Shown piece after piece: positions 16,363 through 26,044 of a DNA stretch of 64,000 nucleotides. The number at the start of each line of letters is the position of its first letter. Positions within the stretch are counted from its first letter, which is position 1. This DNA comes from JAFGJQ01 sp052034525 (lineage in GTDB: Bacteria; Planctomycetota; Phycisphaerae; UBA1845), in NCBI GenBank assembly GCA_052034525.1, contig JBPOIK010000191.1, forward strand, positions 3,491 to 67,490. The letters are read 5' to 3'. A program made the translations under genes and the position numbers. The notes beneath the pieces are model-generated. The model made no database searches. It was not told the DNA's origin and saw nothing but the letters and a program-made list of their open reading frames with translations.

Positions 16363-17976
16363 ATGAGCAGAAATTTCATCGACGCCACCGTGTCGATCGC
16401 CATGACCTACAGCGATCGACTTCCCTACGACGCCACTGCCTTTGCGGAGATGGTCCGGGCTGCCTTGGGGCAGGACTGCACTGACCAGGGACCGCTGGAG
16501 GTTCTGATCGTGGACTCCCGCGGGCCTACAGCGTCAGTTGATTTTCTGCCGTCGGATTTGCGATCCGACGGGCGCATCCGGCATCTGCCCGGTGAATACT
16601 CCAACCGGGCGGCGGCATACAACGCCGCGATCGCAGCCGCCCGAGGCGATTTTCTCTTGAACCTCTACAACGGAGCGGCCCAGGTTTGCCTGCGGCAGTC
16701 CGCCGCCCGGGTCTTGCTGATGGCCGCCACGCGCCGTGGCCCGGTGGGCATGGTGTACGCGGACTACGAACGGATCGCCGCAGACGGCACGCGCAAAGAC
16801 GTCCATCTGTTGGACTGGCACGAGGGTCGGCTGCGGGATCCGGTGGATTTCGGCTCTGCCATACTCTACCCGACCGCACTGCTGCGGGACATCGGCCGGC
16901 TGAACGAGGGATTCAAGGGTGCCGACTTGTACGATCTGCGCCTGCGGGTCAGCGAGCACGGCGGCTGCGTGCATATTGCCAACCGGTATGCGGGGTCGCT
17001 GTATTCCGTGACCGCCCCGGCCACTGCCCACAACGTCTTTGATTATCTGCTGGCCGACAAGTCGATTCAGCTTGAGATGGAGCAGGCGGCCACCGAGCAT
17101 CTGAAGCGCATCGGGGCATACTTGGCTCCCGGCGCACACGTTCGGAAGGTGGAGTATACCGACGCCGAGCGGGCGCGGATGGGCAAGCGGGTGGCCAGCG
17201 TGGTCATTCCGGTGAACAACCGGCCCGGTTTTATCGGACGAGCCATCGAGAGCGTGCAGGCCCAGACCGTGCCGGATGTCGAAGTCATTGTAGTGGTCAA
17301 CGGCGGGTCGAGCGACCCCACGGGCGACGCCGTCCGGAGATACCAGCCGGGCGGGGACCGGCACAATCCATCCGCACCACCGGTCAAGCTGATCGTGGTG
17401 GACATCAACAACCTCGGCTTGTGTCTGAACACCGGCCTGGCGGCCGCAGAGGGTAAGTATTACGTGCAGCTTGATTCGGACGACCGGCTCAAGCCGGACG
17501 CGGTCGAGAAGCTGCTGGCCGTTTTTGAATCGGACCCCACCATCGGCATGGTGGTCGGCTCATACGAGGTGTCCACGCTGAACGAGGCGACCGGCGCGAT
17601 CACTCGCAACGCGGAGATTCCCGTGGTGACCCACGACGAGTGGACGGCCGACAACGGGCGGAACAACCTGTTGCGGATCAACGGGGCGGGCGCCCCGCGC
17701 GCCGCCCATATCAAGGCCATTCGCGACGTGGGATGGTTTGGCGTGAACGACGACCCGGCCTGTCGGAACTACGGGGAGGACTACGACCTGGTCCTTCGCG
17801 TGAGCGAACGCTACACGATCGGCCGGGTGTGGGATCCGATCTACGAGGTGATCCGCCATTCCGGCGGAACGGATCACAGCATTGACCAGGCGACGATCGA
17901 CCGCAACGACAACGCCAAAGACCACATGCGGGCGGAGGCTCTGCGCCGCCGTCGGGCCCTTAACGGCAAGGGCTGA
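16363..17976 (+). CDS. Family 2 glycosyltransferase, tandem GT-A domains
   Basis: A 537-residue cytoplasmic protein with two GT2 domains. Residues 8-225 are a divergent copy: VSIAMTYSDR, EVLIVDSRG, NRAAAYNAAIAAARGDFLLNL, where the usual DDD is replaced. Residues 280-530 are canonical: ASVVIPVNNRPGFIGRAIES, VEVIVVVNGGS, NLGLCLNTGLAAAEGKYYVQLDSDD (the metal-binding D-x-D is at about residue 371) and an acceptor-loop region NYGEDYDLVLR. The second domain is probably catalytic and the first degenerate or of different specificity. It would transfer a sugar to a surface glycan or lipid. The gene stands alone on the plus strand, divergent from the GNAT gene. Confidence 0.85.
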   Translation: MSRNFIDATVSIAMTYSDRLPYDATAFAEMVRAALGQDCTDQGPLEVLIVDSRGPTASVDFLPSDLRSDGRIRHLPGEYSNRAAAYNAAIAAARGDFLLNLYNGAAQVCLRQSAARVLLMAATRRGPVGMVYADYERIAADGTRKDVHLLDWHEGRLRDPVDFGSAILYPTALLRDIGRLNEGFKGADLYDLRLRVSEHGGCVHIANRYAGSLYSVTAPATAHNVFDYLLADKSIQLEMEQAATEHLKRIGAYLAPGAHVRKVEYTDAERARMGKRVASVVIPVNNRPGFIGRAIESVQAQTVPDVEVIVVVNGGSSDPTGDAVRRYQPGGDRHNPSAPPVKLIVVDINNLGLCLNTGLAAAEGKYYVQLDSDDRLKPDAVEKLLAVFESDPTIGMVVGSYEVSTLNEATGAITRNAEIPVVTHDEWTADNGRNNLLRINGAGAPRAAHIKAIRDVGWFGVNDDPACRNYGEDYDLVLRVSERYTIGRVWDPIYEVIRHSGGTDHSIDQATIDRNDNAKDHMRAEALRRRRALNGKG

Positions 17977-18021
17977 AGTCTCTGGACGGTCGGTTGAACG
18001 AAACCCGGCGGACGGGCCGCG

Positions 18022-18579
18022 CTAAGCGAGTCCCAGATCGCATGCGACCGGTTGCAACGCGGCGATGCAGTGGGCGATGTGCCGGTTCAGGTCCATCTCC
18101 AGCAGTTCGGCACCCCGAATAATATCTTCGCGGGAGACCGAGGCGGCGAACCGCTTGTCCTTCATCTTCTTGCGGACGCTGGGCGGCTCCAGACCGACGA
18201 GTCGGTCCGGCCGGACGAGGGCGACGGCGACCAGGAATCCGCAGAGTTCATCGACGGCAAAGAGCGTTTTGCGGATGGGGCGGTCCAGGGGGTATTCGTC
18301 GTGATTCCATTGGGCGTGGGAGAGGATGGCTGACACGGACTCCTCAGCGAGGCCGGCCCGGCGCAGGATCTCCGCGCCCTGCCGGGTGTGGTCCGGGGGC
18401 TCCGGCCAGCGTTCATAGTCGAAATCGTGCAGCAGGCCGACCAGGCCCCAGGCGTGTTCGTCGTGGCCGCCCAGACGGGCGTAATGGCGCATCGCCGCCT
18501 CCACGGCCAGAGCGTGCTTGAGGAGCGAGTCCGTCCGGGTGTATTCCGTGAGGAGTCGCCAGGCTTCGTCGCGGTTCAT
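18022..18579 (-). CDS. HD-domain hydrolase
   Basis: A 185-residue HD-superfamily metal-dependent phosphohydrolase. The metal motif is H...HD...D: LLKHALAVEAAMRHYA, GLLHDFDYE, then SHAQWNHDEY and FAVDELCGF. This small form (HD followed by a DELCGF segment) is common and annotated only as HDIG or HD family; its substrate is not established. The start at 18579 is supported by CAGGAGGTATGC directly upstream; the frame stays open a further 20 codons. It is convergent with the glycosyltransferase (45 bp) and divergent from the kinase gene. Confidence 0.86.
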   Translation of the reverse strand: MNRDEAWRLLTEYTRTDSLLKHALAVEAAMRHYARLGGHDEHAWGLVGLLHDFDYERWPEPPDHTRQGAEILRRAGLAEESVSAILSHAQWNHDEYPLDRPIRKTLFAVDELCGFLVAVALVRPDRLVGLEPPSVRKKMKDKRFAASVSREDIIRGAELLEMDLNRHIAHCIAALQPVACDLGLA

Positions 18580-18710
18580 CGCATACCTCCTGTTCTTTCC
18601 GCTTTCGCCATTTGACTTGGCCAGGCCGCGGTTTATCATCGGTGCGAACGTCAGAAAGCATGGGCTCGTTCCCGAGGCTGGCGCCGTGCGTTTGCGGCGC
18701 GGCTCCCGCG

Positions 18711-18716
18711 ATTATA
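18711..18716 (-). promoter_or_regulatory. Consensus -10 box upstream of HD hydrolase
   Basis: On the minus strand the hexamer reads TATAAT, a perfect -10, giving a start near 18704 and a leader of about 125 nt. No good -35 is seen at 16-18 nt. The plus-strand reading of the same bases (TATAGA) also lies 8 nt before the GTG at 18727, so the element may serve either direction. Confidence 0.35.
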
Positions 18717-18726
18717 GAGCTTCGCC

Positions 18727-19779
18727 GTGACCAAGCGACAGCGCGACACGTTCGGCGCCGAAGAACTCGCCATCGTGCTGAGTCATTATCCGCTCGGCGT
18801 CATTGAATCGATCACGGAGTTCGCCCGCGGCTCGCGCCGGAGTCCGAAAGTGGGGATCGTCAGCCGCAAGGGCAGGTTTCTGCTCAAGCGTCGCGATCCC
18901 GAGCGGACGACGCACGCCCGGGTCCAGTTCGCGCACCGCCTTCAGGCCCACCTGCTCCGGCAGCATTTCCCGCTGCCCCGCATGGTGTTGCCCCTTGATG
19001 CGGAGGATCCGAGCACGGCGCTGCTGGTTTTCCGCGAACAGATGTACGAGCTGTTCGAGTATGTATCCGGTCACGCCTATGCCGCAACCGCGGGCGAGAC
19101 GGCCGATGCCGGGCGTACGCTTGCGGCGTTTCATCAGGCCACCCGCACGTTCGATGCGGGGGCGGGCTGCCCCACAGGCGATTATCACGACGCCAACGCC
19201 GTCCGGACCGGCCTCAACACGATTCCGGCATCCATCAGCCCTCATGAGAGTGTCGTCGGCAAAGATGCTGAGCTGCTCAGCACGGTCAACATGCTGTACG
19301 ATGCCTACGAAGCGGCGGCCGAGAACGTCCGCGCGATCGGAATCGAAACCTTCCCGGAGCAGGTGATTCATTCCGACTGGCACCCGGGCAACATGCTGTT
19401 CAAGAACGATCGCGTTGCCGCCGTCATTGATTATGACTCGGCCCGTCTGGCCCGCCGCATCATGGATGTGGCCAACGGCGTGCTGCAGTTTTCCATGCTT
19501 ACCGGCCCGCAGCCGGAGCACTGGCCGGACCATCTCGACGTGCAGCGTGTGCATCTGTTCCTGGATTCCTATCAACAGGTGGATCCGCTGACGGACGCGG
19601 AGCGAGGGTGCATTCCGCACCTGATGATCGAGGCCCTGATCGCCGAAAGCGCGCTGCCCATCGCCCGGACGGGTTCTTTCGGGCACTGGCATGGGTTTCG
19701 ATTCATGCAGATGATTCGTCGCAAGGTGCTCTGGCTGCGCGCCCACGCGGAGGAAGTGTTTGCCTGCCGGCGGACCTGA
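18727..19779 (+). CDS. Aminoglycoside phosphotransferase/homoserine kinase-type (APH) kinase
   Basis: A 350-residue protein kinase-like fold. The N-lobe has SRKGRFLLKRRD (ATP Lys) and FREQMYELFEYVSG as the hinge. The C-lobe has the catalytic loop VIHSDWHPGNMLF (H-x-D-x-x-x-x-N) and the Mg-binding AVIDYDSAR. It belongs to the APH/ThrB/CotS superfamily, which phosphorylates small molecules or sugars; the substrate cannot be read from sequence. The start is a GTG with no Shine-Dalgarno, so it may be leaderless. It is convergent with the phosphatase gene downstream, and no partner gene is adjacent on its strand. Confidence 0.85.
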   Translation: MTKRQRDTFGAEELAIVLSHYPLGVIESITEFARGSRRSPKVGIVSRKGRFLLKRRDPERTTHARVQFAHRLQAHLLRQHFPLPRMVLPLDAEDPSTALLVFREQMYELFEYVSGHAYAATAGETADAGRTLAAFHQATRTFDAGAGCPTGDYHDANAVRTGLNTIPASISPHESVVGKDAELLSTVNMLYDAYEAAAENVRAIGIETFPEQVIHSDWHPGNMLFKNDRVAAVIDYDSARLARRIMDVANGVLQFSMLTGPQPEHWPDHLDVQRVHLFLDSYQQVDPLTDAERGCIPHLMIEALIAESALPIARTGSFGHWHGFRFMQMIRRKVLWLRAHAEEVFACRRT

Positions 19780-19852
19780 CGGCGCTCCCTCGTGCGGCGG
19801 CAGAGCGTGAGGCTTCCGGGTGAGGAACGCCCGCGCGCGAACGATCCAGAAC

Positions 19853-21121
19853 CTACAGGCGTCGGATCAGCACGGCGGTCAGATCGTCCGTCTGGCCTGT
19901 CTGGCGGCCGAACTCCGCCACGGCGCGGTGCATCCGGTCGATGAGGTCCGCGGCCGGCAAGTCGGGATGCCGGCGAAGCAGCGCGAAGATGCGCTCCACC
20001 CCGAACTGCTCGTCGTGCTCGTTCGTCCACTCGAAGAATCCGTCCGTAACCAGCAGAAACACGTCTCCGGGAGCCAGAAGGATCGGCTCGGCCGGCGTGG
20101 TGTCGATCTCGGGCAGAATGCCCAACGGAAGGGTGGTGGCCGGCAACTGGTGTCGCGAGCCGTCCTGGCGTCGGTAGAGCAGCAGGGGACCGTGCCCTCC
20201 GCTGACGTAATCCAGCCGGCCTGAGGGCGGGTCCAGCAGGCCGCAGAACGTGGTGACGAAGCGGCCGGCGTCCAGATCATGGTGCAGAATCCGGTTTGCC
20301 TCGCGCATGACGACGCCCAGATCGTGGGTGATGGCCGAAAGGGCGCGCACCAGGGCGCGCACCTCGGCCATGACCAGGGCGGGGCCGATGCCATGTCCGG
20401 TGGCATCAGCAATCAGCACGCCCAACCGATTCCCGGGCCATTCGATGAAATCGTAGCAGTCGCCGCCCGTCTCGTCCGCCGGCTTGTTCCAGCCGGCGAT
20501 GTCATAGCCCGGCACGCGGGGGTTGGCATCCGGCAGGAGGGATTGCTGGATGTCTCGCGCGACGGCCAGGGCGTGCTGAATCTTCTGTTTCTCGGCGTAT
20601 TCGTCGAGCAGCATTTGACGCTGGAGCGCCACGCCGGCGAGGGAGCTGAGCGTGCCCGCCAGAGATTCGTCCATCGGGCCGAACGGTCCGCCCCGCTTGT
20701 TGAGCACCTGGAGCACGCCCACGACCTGGCCGTCGATTCCGGTCATGGCGAACGAGAGCAGGTTGCGGGTGCGAAAACCGGTAGCCTTGTCCACGTCCGG
20801 GTTGAAGCGGGCGTCGGCGTAGGCGTCGGGGACGTTGATGATGCCGCCGCTGCGCGCGGCCTCCCCGGCGATTCCTCGCGTCACCGGAAAGCGGATGTCT
20901 TCCGCGCCGGTCGCGACTTTGCTGTACAGCTCACCCCGTGATCGGTCGTGGAGAAAGACGGTTGCCCGCTCACAGCCCAGGACGCGCAGGGCCGCCTGCT
21001 CGATCCGCCTCAGTAGCGGATCCAGCTCCATGGTCGACCCAATCTCGCGGGAGACATCCAGCAGTACCGCCAGATTGGCTATCTGTTGCTGGAGCGCGGC
21101 CTCATCCATCGCCATCAGCAT
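19853..21121 (-). CDS. GAF + PP2C (SpoIIE/RsbU-type) serine phosphatase
   Basis: About 422 residues. Residues 15-165 are a GAF sensor domain (LLRRIEQAALRVLGCERATVFL, GIAGEAARSG, GFRTRNLLSFAMTG, VLQVLNK). A short coiled segment leads to a SpoIIE-type PP2C domain at about 205-422 with the metal-binding aspartates in ETGGDCYDF and LIADATGHGIGPAL, and later VTDGFFEW and DDLTAVLI. Such proteins dephosphorylate anti-anti-sigma factors in partner-switching or respond to small ligands through GAF. No antisigma or anti-antisigma gene is beside it. The start is uncertain (21121, 21115 or 21109 ATG, or 21145 TTG). The next gene upstream ends 39 bp away on the same strand. Confidence 0.88.
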   Translation of the reverse strand: MLMAMDEAALQQQIANLAVLLDVSREIGSTMELDPLLRRIEQAALRVLGCERATVFLHDRSRGELYSKVATGAEDIRFPVTRGIAGEAARSGGIINVPDAYADARFNPDVDKATGFRTRNLLSFAMTGIDGQVVGVLQVLNKRGGPFGPMDESLAGTLSSLAGVALQRQMLLDEYAEKQKIQHALAVARDIQQSLLPDANPRVPGYDIAGWNKPADETGGDCYDFIEWPGNRLGVLIADATGHGIGPALVMAEVRALVRALSAITHDLGVVMREANRILHHDLDAGRFVTTFCGLLDPPSGRLDYVSGGHGPLLLYRRQDGSRHQLPATTLPLGILPEIDTTPAEPILLAPGDVFLLVTDGFFEWTNEHDEQFGVERIFALLRRHPDLPAADLIDRMHRAVAEFGRQTGQTDDLTAVLIRRL

Positions 21122-21160
21122 GGTCGGCCCGTCGGCTTTTTGCAAGGCGGCACCCCCGCG

Positions 21161-21955
21161 TCAGCCCCGCTTCGCATCGGGCACCGGCAGCAGGTAGGGC
21201 ACGACGTATTGCCGATTCCATTCGTACAGCAGAATGCACAGGTGAAGGCCGATGTGGCCTGCATGGGCCTCCCGCCACGTCCATTTGTGTTGGACAAGGC
21301 GGGAGCGCAGGGTCGGATCGGACACGGCGGCGTCCGGATCAAAGCCACGCATCCCCGCGGAGGCGCCGTGTCGCCGGTCCATCGTCCCGAAGAGGCTCGT
21401 GCCCATGCCCAGCATGACCACGTCCAGTTCAGACCAGAAGTTGATCAACAGCCCGTCCAGACGCCGCAATGCGGGCGTCAGGTCGTAACTCGGACTGACG
21501 GCCGGATGCACCAGGATCACGTTGCGAACGTGTGTCGTGGAGGGAAGCGCTTCGGCCGCCATCAGGGCCATGCCGCCGCCGCCGGAGTAGCCGACCAGGT
21601 CGATGGAGGCTTTGGGATGAAGCTTGTGGTATTGGGCGATCCAATGCGCGATCACCTCGGCACTGCGGCGGTTCCGCTCCAGGGCAGTGAGGTTCCGGAT
21701 GACGCCGAACGGGCGCTCCCAGTCGTGAATGCGGATGTCCGCGGTGATGCCGGCGTCGCGGATCGCCCGGGCAACGTTGCTCATCGACCAGGTTCCGCCT
21801 TCCACGCCCGGAAAGAGCCAGATCAGATGCTCGCCGCAGAGGCGGTCGACGGGCGTTTCGGGATTGCCACAGCCGCCGGCGCACGTCAGCAGAAACGCGG
21901 ATGACGCGAGTCCGCGCCAAATCCGGGACGCGCGTTGGTACGACTGAAGCCGCAT
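21161..21955 (-). CDS. Putative alpha/beta-hydrolase lipoprotein
   Basis: A 264-residue protein with a signal sequence ending in TCAGGC (lipobox-like) and a nucleophile-elbow motif GYSGGGGMAL (G-x-S-x-G) near residue 143. Preceding beta strands HLIWLFPGVEGG and ASIDLVGYSGG, and following VRNVILVHPAV, fit an alpha/beta-hydrolase core. A candidate catalytic His is in EAHAGHIGLHL near residue 234. It is probably an exported lipase or esterase; substrate unknown. AAGGACC lies 8 nt before the ATG. It precedes the GAF/PP2C phosphatase on the same strand with a 39-bp gap, so they may be co-transcribed. Confidence 0.7.
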   Translation of the reverse strand: MRLQSYQRASRIWRGLASSAFLLTCAGGCGNPETPVDRLCGEHLIWLFPGVEGGTWSMSNVARAIRDAGITADIRIHDWERPFGVIRNLTALERNRRSAEVIAHWIAQYHKLHPKASIDLVGYSGGGGMALMAAEALPSTTHVRNVILVHPAVSPSYDLTPALRRLDGLLINFWSELDVVMLGMGTSLFGTMDRRHGASAGMRGFDPDAAVSDPTLRSRLVQHKWTWREAHAGHIGLHLCILLYEWNRQYVVPYLLPVPDAKRG

Positions 21956-22006
21956 CGGTGGTCCTTGTGCGACGGAAACCTGGTCGTGGCGCGGCAGTCT
22001 CTGGGG

Positions 22007-25000
22007 TCAGGCGACCGCATGCTGCGCGTGCTGATCCACCTGTTCGAAGTTCACGCTGACCAGGGTCGATACCCCCGGCTCCTGCATGGTGATGCCGTAC
22101 AGCCGGTCGCCGACCGCCATGGTCCGTTTCGAGTGTGTGATCACGATGAACTGCGACCGATCGAGGAACTCCTGGATGATCCCGGTGAATCGCTGGTTGT
22201 TGGCCTCGTCCAGGGCGGCGTCCACCTCGTCCAGAATGGCGAAGGGGGCCGGGCGCGACCGGAAGATCGCCATCAGAAGGGCGATGGCCGTCATGGCCTT
22301 CTCGCCGCCGGAGAGCAGGGAGATCGACTGCAGCTCCTTGCCCGGGGGTTTGGCCACGATTTCGACTCCGCAGTCCAGAATGTTTTCCGGGTCTTCCAGG
22401 ATGATGTCCGCCCGGCCGCCGGCAAACAGCTTGCGGAACAACTCGCGGAAGTTCTCGCGGATGCGCTCAAACGCCTCGCGGAAGCGCTTTCGGGAGTCGG
22501 CGTTCAACTGCTCAATGAGACGCTGGAGCTCCTTCATCGAGTGCGTCAGATCGTCCCGCTGGGTCGTCAGGAATTCCGCCCGCTGTTCCAACTCCTCCTG
22601 CTCGGCAATGGCGTCCAGATTCACGTTGCCCAGACGATCGAGCTTGCCCCGCAGGTCGGTGATCTCCGCCTCCACCAGCGCCCAATCCTGCTCCGCGTGG
22701 TCGTACGATTCATACATTTCCACCAGGTCCAGCCCCAGTTCGTCCCGGACCCGGGCGGCCAGTTCGTCCCGGCGAATGCGCAGCTCGGCCAGACGCATCT
22801 GGGTGTCGTGAAGCTTCTGCTCCGCGTCGGACAGCGCCGCGCGGCAACTTCTGGTGGCGGCGGCGAGTTCTTCGGCCGCCGCGCGGACCTGTTCGCGTTC
22901 GTGCTTCAATTGGAGCGTCCGGGCGTCCAGGGCCTCCAACTGCTGCCGTAACTCCGCCTGACGCGTCTGACATCGCTCGATGACGGCCTGTGAGTCGTCG
23001 ATTCGGGCCTGGCATTCGCCGGCTTCCAGGTCTGCGGAGTCGGCCGTTTCACGCGTCTCCCGGATGTTGCGTCGAAGAACCTCCGTGGATTCCGCCGCGG
23101 ACCGCCGTGTCTCCGCGAGCTGAACTGCGCTGACCCGGGCCTCCGTCAGGGCCTCGGCCAGGGCCCGCCGGCGCTCCGCCAGGTCGTCGATGCGCTTCTG
23201 GTGCCTGTCCAGCTCTTCCTGGAGGGCCTGGTTCTGGTTTTCCAGATGGCCGAGCGAGGCCTCGTTTTCACTCGAGCGGGCGGTGGCCGCGTGCAATTCC
23301 TGCTCGACTGAGGCCACCAGTCCGGCTATCAACGGCTGTTCCTGAGTCAGGCGATGCATTCGCTCGTTGACGCTTTGGAGGATCGCGTTGGTCTCGACCC
23401 TCGTCGTGTGCGATTCGTAGATGGCCGTCCTCAGTTGGTGCTGCAGTTCATTCAGATGCGCAGCCTCGGCTGAGGTTCGGCTGAGCTGGTCGGTCAGGCG
23501 CTCGATCCGGGCTTCCTCTTGCTGAATCCGCTCGTCGATGGCCCGCAGCTCACTGCGGCGCGAGATCAGGCCCGAGTCCGACTGGGGCGGCCCCAGGCGA
23601 ATGCATCCGTCCGGTTCCACGGTCTGGCCACTCAGCGTTACGAAGCGATGTCCGGCCGTGTCCTGGGCGGCCAGGGCCCGCGCGTCCGCCAGCGTTCGCA
23701 CGACGACCGTCTTGGCCAGCAGATGCCGGGTCAGCCCCTCCAGCGAATCCGGAGCCTGCACATAGTCGGCGGCCCGGGCCACGAAGCCCGGATGATCGGA
23801 GAAGTCCCGCACGTTTACGACGGGTGGAAGCCGATCCAGGCAGAAGGCGGCCAGCCGTCCCGGCAAATCGTCGAAAAGCGATTCGTCCGAAAGGAACCGT
23901 TCGCTGTCCGTGACCACAAGAAATTGATCCAGGTCGCCCAACGCCGCTTCGATGATGGCCGCGTGAGCGACGTCGGGATTGAATGCATCTGCCACCAGCC
24001 CCCAGATGGCGCCGAAGGCCGCCCGATCCAGCTCGGGGCGGGCCAGGGCGGCGACTCGCTGGTCCAGCAGTCGCCGCACGCCGGCGCCCACCCCTTCCAT
24101 TTTCCGTTCCAGATCGCGGAGCACGTCGCGTCGGGACAGCAGTCCGCTTCGAGCTTCTTTGGCCTCGGCCAGCACTTCGGTCAGGCGGGCGCAGGTGGCG
24201 TCGATCCGCTGGGCTTCGATCCGCTTTTCATTGAGCCGTCGCGTTTCTTCGACGATCAGGTTGTCGATTTCGGCGAGCCGCCGTTCCAGATCGACCTTCT
24301 GATCCAGCAGCGTACGCAGTTCGTCCGCAATCGCGGCGTCGCGCTGGCTGAGTTCATCCTGGCGGTTCCGCAGGGATTCGCGGTGTTTGCCCAGGGCGGC
24401 GATCTCGTTGTGGAGCTGCGACGATCGGCGCAGCAGCTCGATGATGCCGGCCTTCTCGTCTTCCAGCAACGCCTGCACGTGCGTCAGCTCCTGGGCGCAT
24501 TGGTGATCCTCGTCCTGCAGCCGTTCCACCTGCGCGTATTGCTGTTCGGCCCGGCCGGTCAGTTCATGAATCTGCTGTTCCAGACCGGCCAGTTCCGACT
24601 CCATCTCCTCCAGACGCTGACGATGGGCCTCCAGTTGCCGCAGCGCCCGCTCGCGATTGCGCTGTTGCTCCTCGATCCGGCGCGTCGCGCCCTGGATCCG
24701 CTCGGCCTGCGCCTCCAGTTCCGTCCGGACTTTTCCCGACTCTCGTTCCGCGATGCTGAGTTCTTCGGTCTGCCGGTCCGCCCGGGCGGCCAGGTGGGAG
24801 GCTTCCGCCTCGTTCGTGTCGATGCGGGTTCGCAGAGCCACCACCTCGTCTTCGGCCTGCGCGAACGCCGCGTTTACGTGGCCCAGCTCTTGGGTGTGCC
24901 GGTGAAACTCCGCCATGGCGTACCCGGCGCGAAGCTCTTTCAGACGCGCCTGGTACGTCTGGAAACTGCGGGCCTTGCCGGCCTGGTATTTCACACTCCG

Positions 25001-25606
25001 CAGCCGTTTCTCGACTTCGTTGATGATGTCGTCCGCCCGAAGCAGGTTCTGCTGGGTGCGCTCAAGCTTGCGCTCCGCCTCTTTTCTGCGTGCCTTGTAT
25101 TTGCTGATGCCCGCGGCCTCTTCAAACACGAGGCGCCGTTCCGCCGGGCTGGACTGCAGCAGCAGTTCCACCTTGCCCTGTTCGATGACGGAATAGGACT
25201 CCGTCCCGACGCCGGTGTCGAGAAACAGTTCGCGGATGTCCTTGAGCCGGACCAACTGGCCACCGAGGTAATACTCACTCTCGCCGGATCGGAAGAGTTT
25301 TCGTGTGACAACCACCTCATCCGCATCGTAGGGCAGGGCCCGGTCGGTGTTGTCAAACGCCAGGTCCACCTGAGCCATCCCGGTGGCCTTGCGACCGGCC
25401 GAGCCGTTGAAAATCATGTCCTGCATCTGCCGGCCGCGAAGGGATTTGGCCGACTGCTCGCCCAGCACCCACTTGAAGGATTCGACGACGTTGCTTTTGC
25501 CGCAGCCGTTCGGTCCGACCACGCAGGTAATCCCCGGGCCGAAGTCAAACTGGACCCGATCGGCGAAGCTTTTGAAACCCTGGAGTGAAACGCGCTTGAG
25601 AAACAT
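22007..25606 (-). CDS. smc: Chromosome segregation SMC ATPase
   Basis: A 1199-residue SMC of normal family length. It has a Walker A at GPNGCGKSN (about residue 32), N-terminal head MFLKRVSLQGFKSFAD, long coiled-coil arms (about 170-500 and 680-1030) and a central hinge (about 515-670). The C-terminal head has LLSGGEKAMTAIALL signature, LDEVDAALDEAN Walker B and THSKRTM. It dimerises and, with ScpA/ScpB (not in this window), compacts and segregates chromosomes. The frame is open 33 codons further upstream, but homology begins exactly at the ATG at 25606. A likely promoter is 185 bp upstream. It is monocistronic as far as can be seen. Confidence 0.97.
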   Translation of the reverse strand: MFLKRVSLQGFKSFADRVQFDFGPGITCVVGPNGCGKSNVVESFKWVLGEQSAKSLRGRQMQDMIFNGSAGRKATGMAQVDLAFDNTDRALPYDADEVVVTRKLFRSGESEYYLGGQLVRLKDIRELFLDTGVGTESYSVIEQGKVELLLQSSPAERRLVFEEAAGISKYKARRKEAERKLERTQQNLLRADDIINEVEKRLRSVKYQAGKARSFQTYQARLKELRAGYAMAEFHRHTQELGHVNAAFAQAEDEVVALRTRIDTNEAEASHLAARADRQTEELSIAERESGKVRTELEAQAERIQGATRRIEEQQRNRERALRQLEAHRQRLEEMESELAGLEQQIHELTGRAEQQYAQVERLQDEDHQCAQELTHVQALLEDEKAGIIELLRRSSQLHNEIAALGKHRESLRNRQDELSQRDAAIADELRTLLDQKVDLERRLAEIDNLIVEETRRLNEKRIEAQRIDATCARLTEVLAEAKEARSGLLSRRDVLRDLERKMEGVGAGVRRLLDQRVAALARPELDRAAFGAIWGLVADAFNPDVAHAAIIEAALGDLDQFLVVTDSERFLSDESLFDDLPGRLAAFCLDRLPPVVNVRDFSDHPGFVARAADYVQAPDSLEGLTRHLLAKTVVVRTLADARALAAQDTAGHRFVTLSGQTVEPDGCIRLGPPQSDSGLISRRSELRAIDERIQQEEARIERLTDQLSRTSAEAAHLNELQHQLRTAIYESHTTRVETNAILQSVNERMHRLTQEQPLIAGLVASVEQELHAATARSSENEASLGHLENQNQALQEELDRHQKRIDDLAERRRALAEALTEARVSAVQLAETRRSAAESTEVLRRNIRETRETADSADLEAGECQARIDDSQAVIERCQTRQAELRQQLEALDARTLQLKHEREQVRAAAEELAAATRSCRAALSDAEQKLHDTQMRLAELRIRRDELAARVRDELGLDLVEMYESYDHAEQDWALVEAEITDLRGKLDRLGNVNLDAIAEQEELEQRAEFLTTQRDDLTHSMKELQRLIEQLNADSRKRFREAFERIRENFRELFRKLFAGGRADIILEDPENILDCGVEIVAKPPGKELQSISLLSGGEKAMTAIALLMAIFRSRPAPFAILDEVDAALDEANNQRFTGIIQEFLDRSQFIVITHSKRTMAVGDRLYGITMQEPGVSTLVSVNFEQVDQHAQHAVA

Positions 25607-26044
25607 GTGCTCTCGGCACCTCCGTGTGCCAGCCGCGCGCCCGGTGCCTCTGGCACAGCACGCGCCCACCCGCGCTGCCGTCCAGGACTCTGAACGCTGC
25701 GGCAACCCTTCCGGTTGACTTGGCCGGATGGTCTTGATGGGCGTGGTCCGGGCTCAGCCGCGCCGCCTGCCGGCCGCCACCTGTAGGGGTAGATTACCAG
25801 AAGGACACTACCCACGCAACAGGGTTCGGCGGTTCCGTGCCTTCGCGCGGCGTGCATGGCGTGGCGCATCGCCCGGGGGCTCTGTCGCCCGCCAGGCCCC
25901 GCGCGGACTGGAAACGTTCGAGCCTGTGGAAGCCGGGGGGCATGGTGAGTGAAATCGCAATGCTGCCGCCGGCCGTGTCAAGACGCCACCTCCCTCCCGA
26001 CGGCTGCGGGCGGGGGCCGGATTCCGGCGGTGGATGCCCGGGTT
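25607..26044. other. 438-bp intergenic region upstream of smc
   Basis: It lies between two minus-strand genes, smc and the GlmU-like gene. I see no conserved ORF, tRNA or repeat. The only supported element is the predicted smc promoter at 25791-25819. The rest is GC-rich with short palindromic runs and no clear terminator T-tract. Confidence 0.6.
25791..25819 (-). promoter_or_regulatory. Predicted promoter of smc
   Basis: On the minus strand: TTGCGT (25819-25814), 17-nt spacer ending in TGG, then TAATCT (25796-25791). The TG one base before the hexamer makes an extended -10, which compensates for the weak -35. The smc leader would be about 178 nt. Confidence 0.45.

Noticed and set aside
23519..25588. 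Long plus-strand open frame opposite smc.
   Set aside because: Complement of the SMC coiled coil; no motif of its own.
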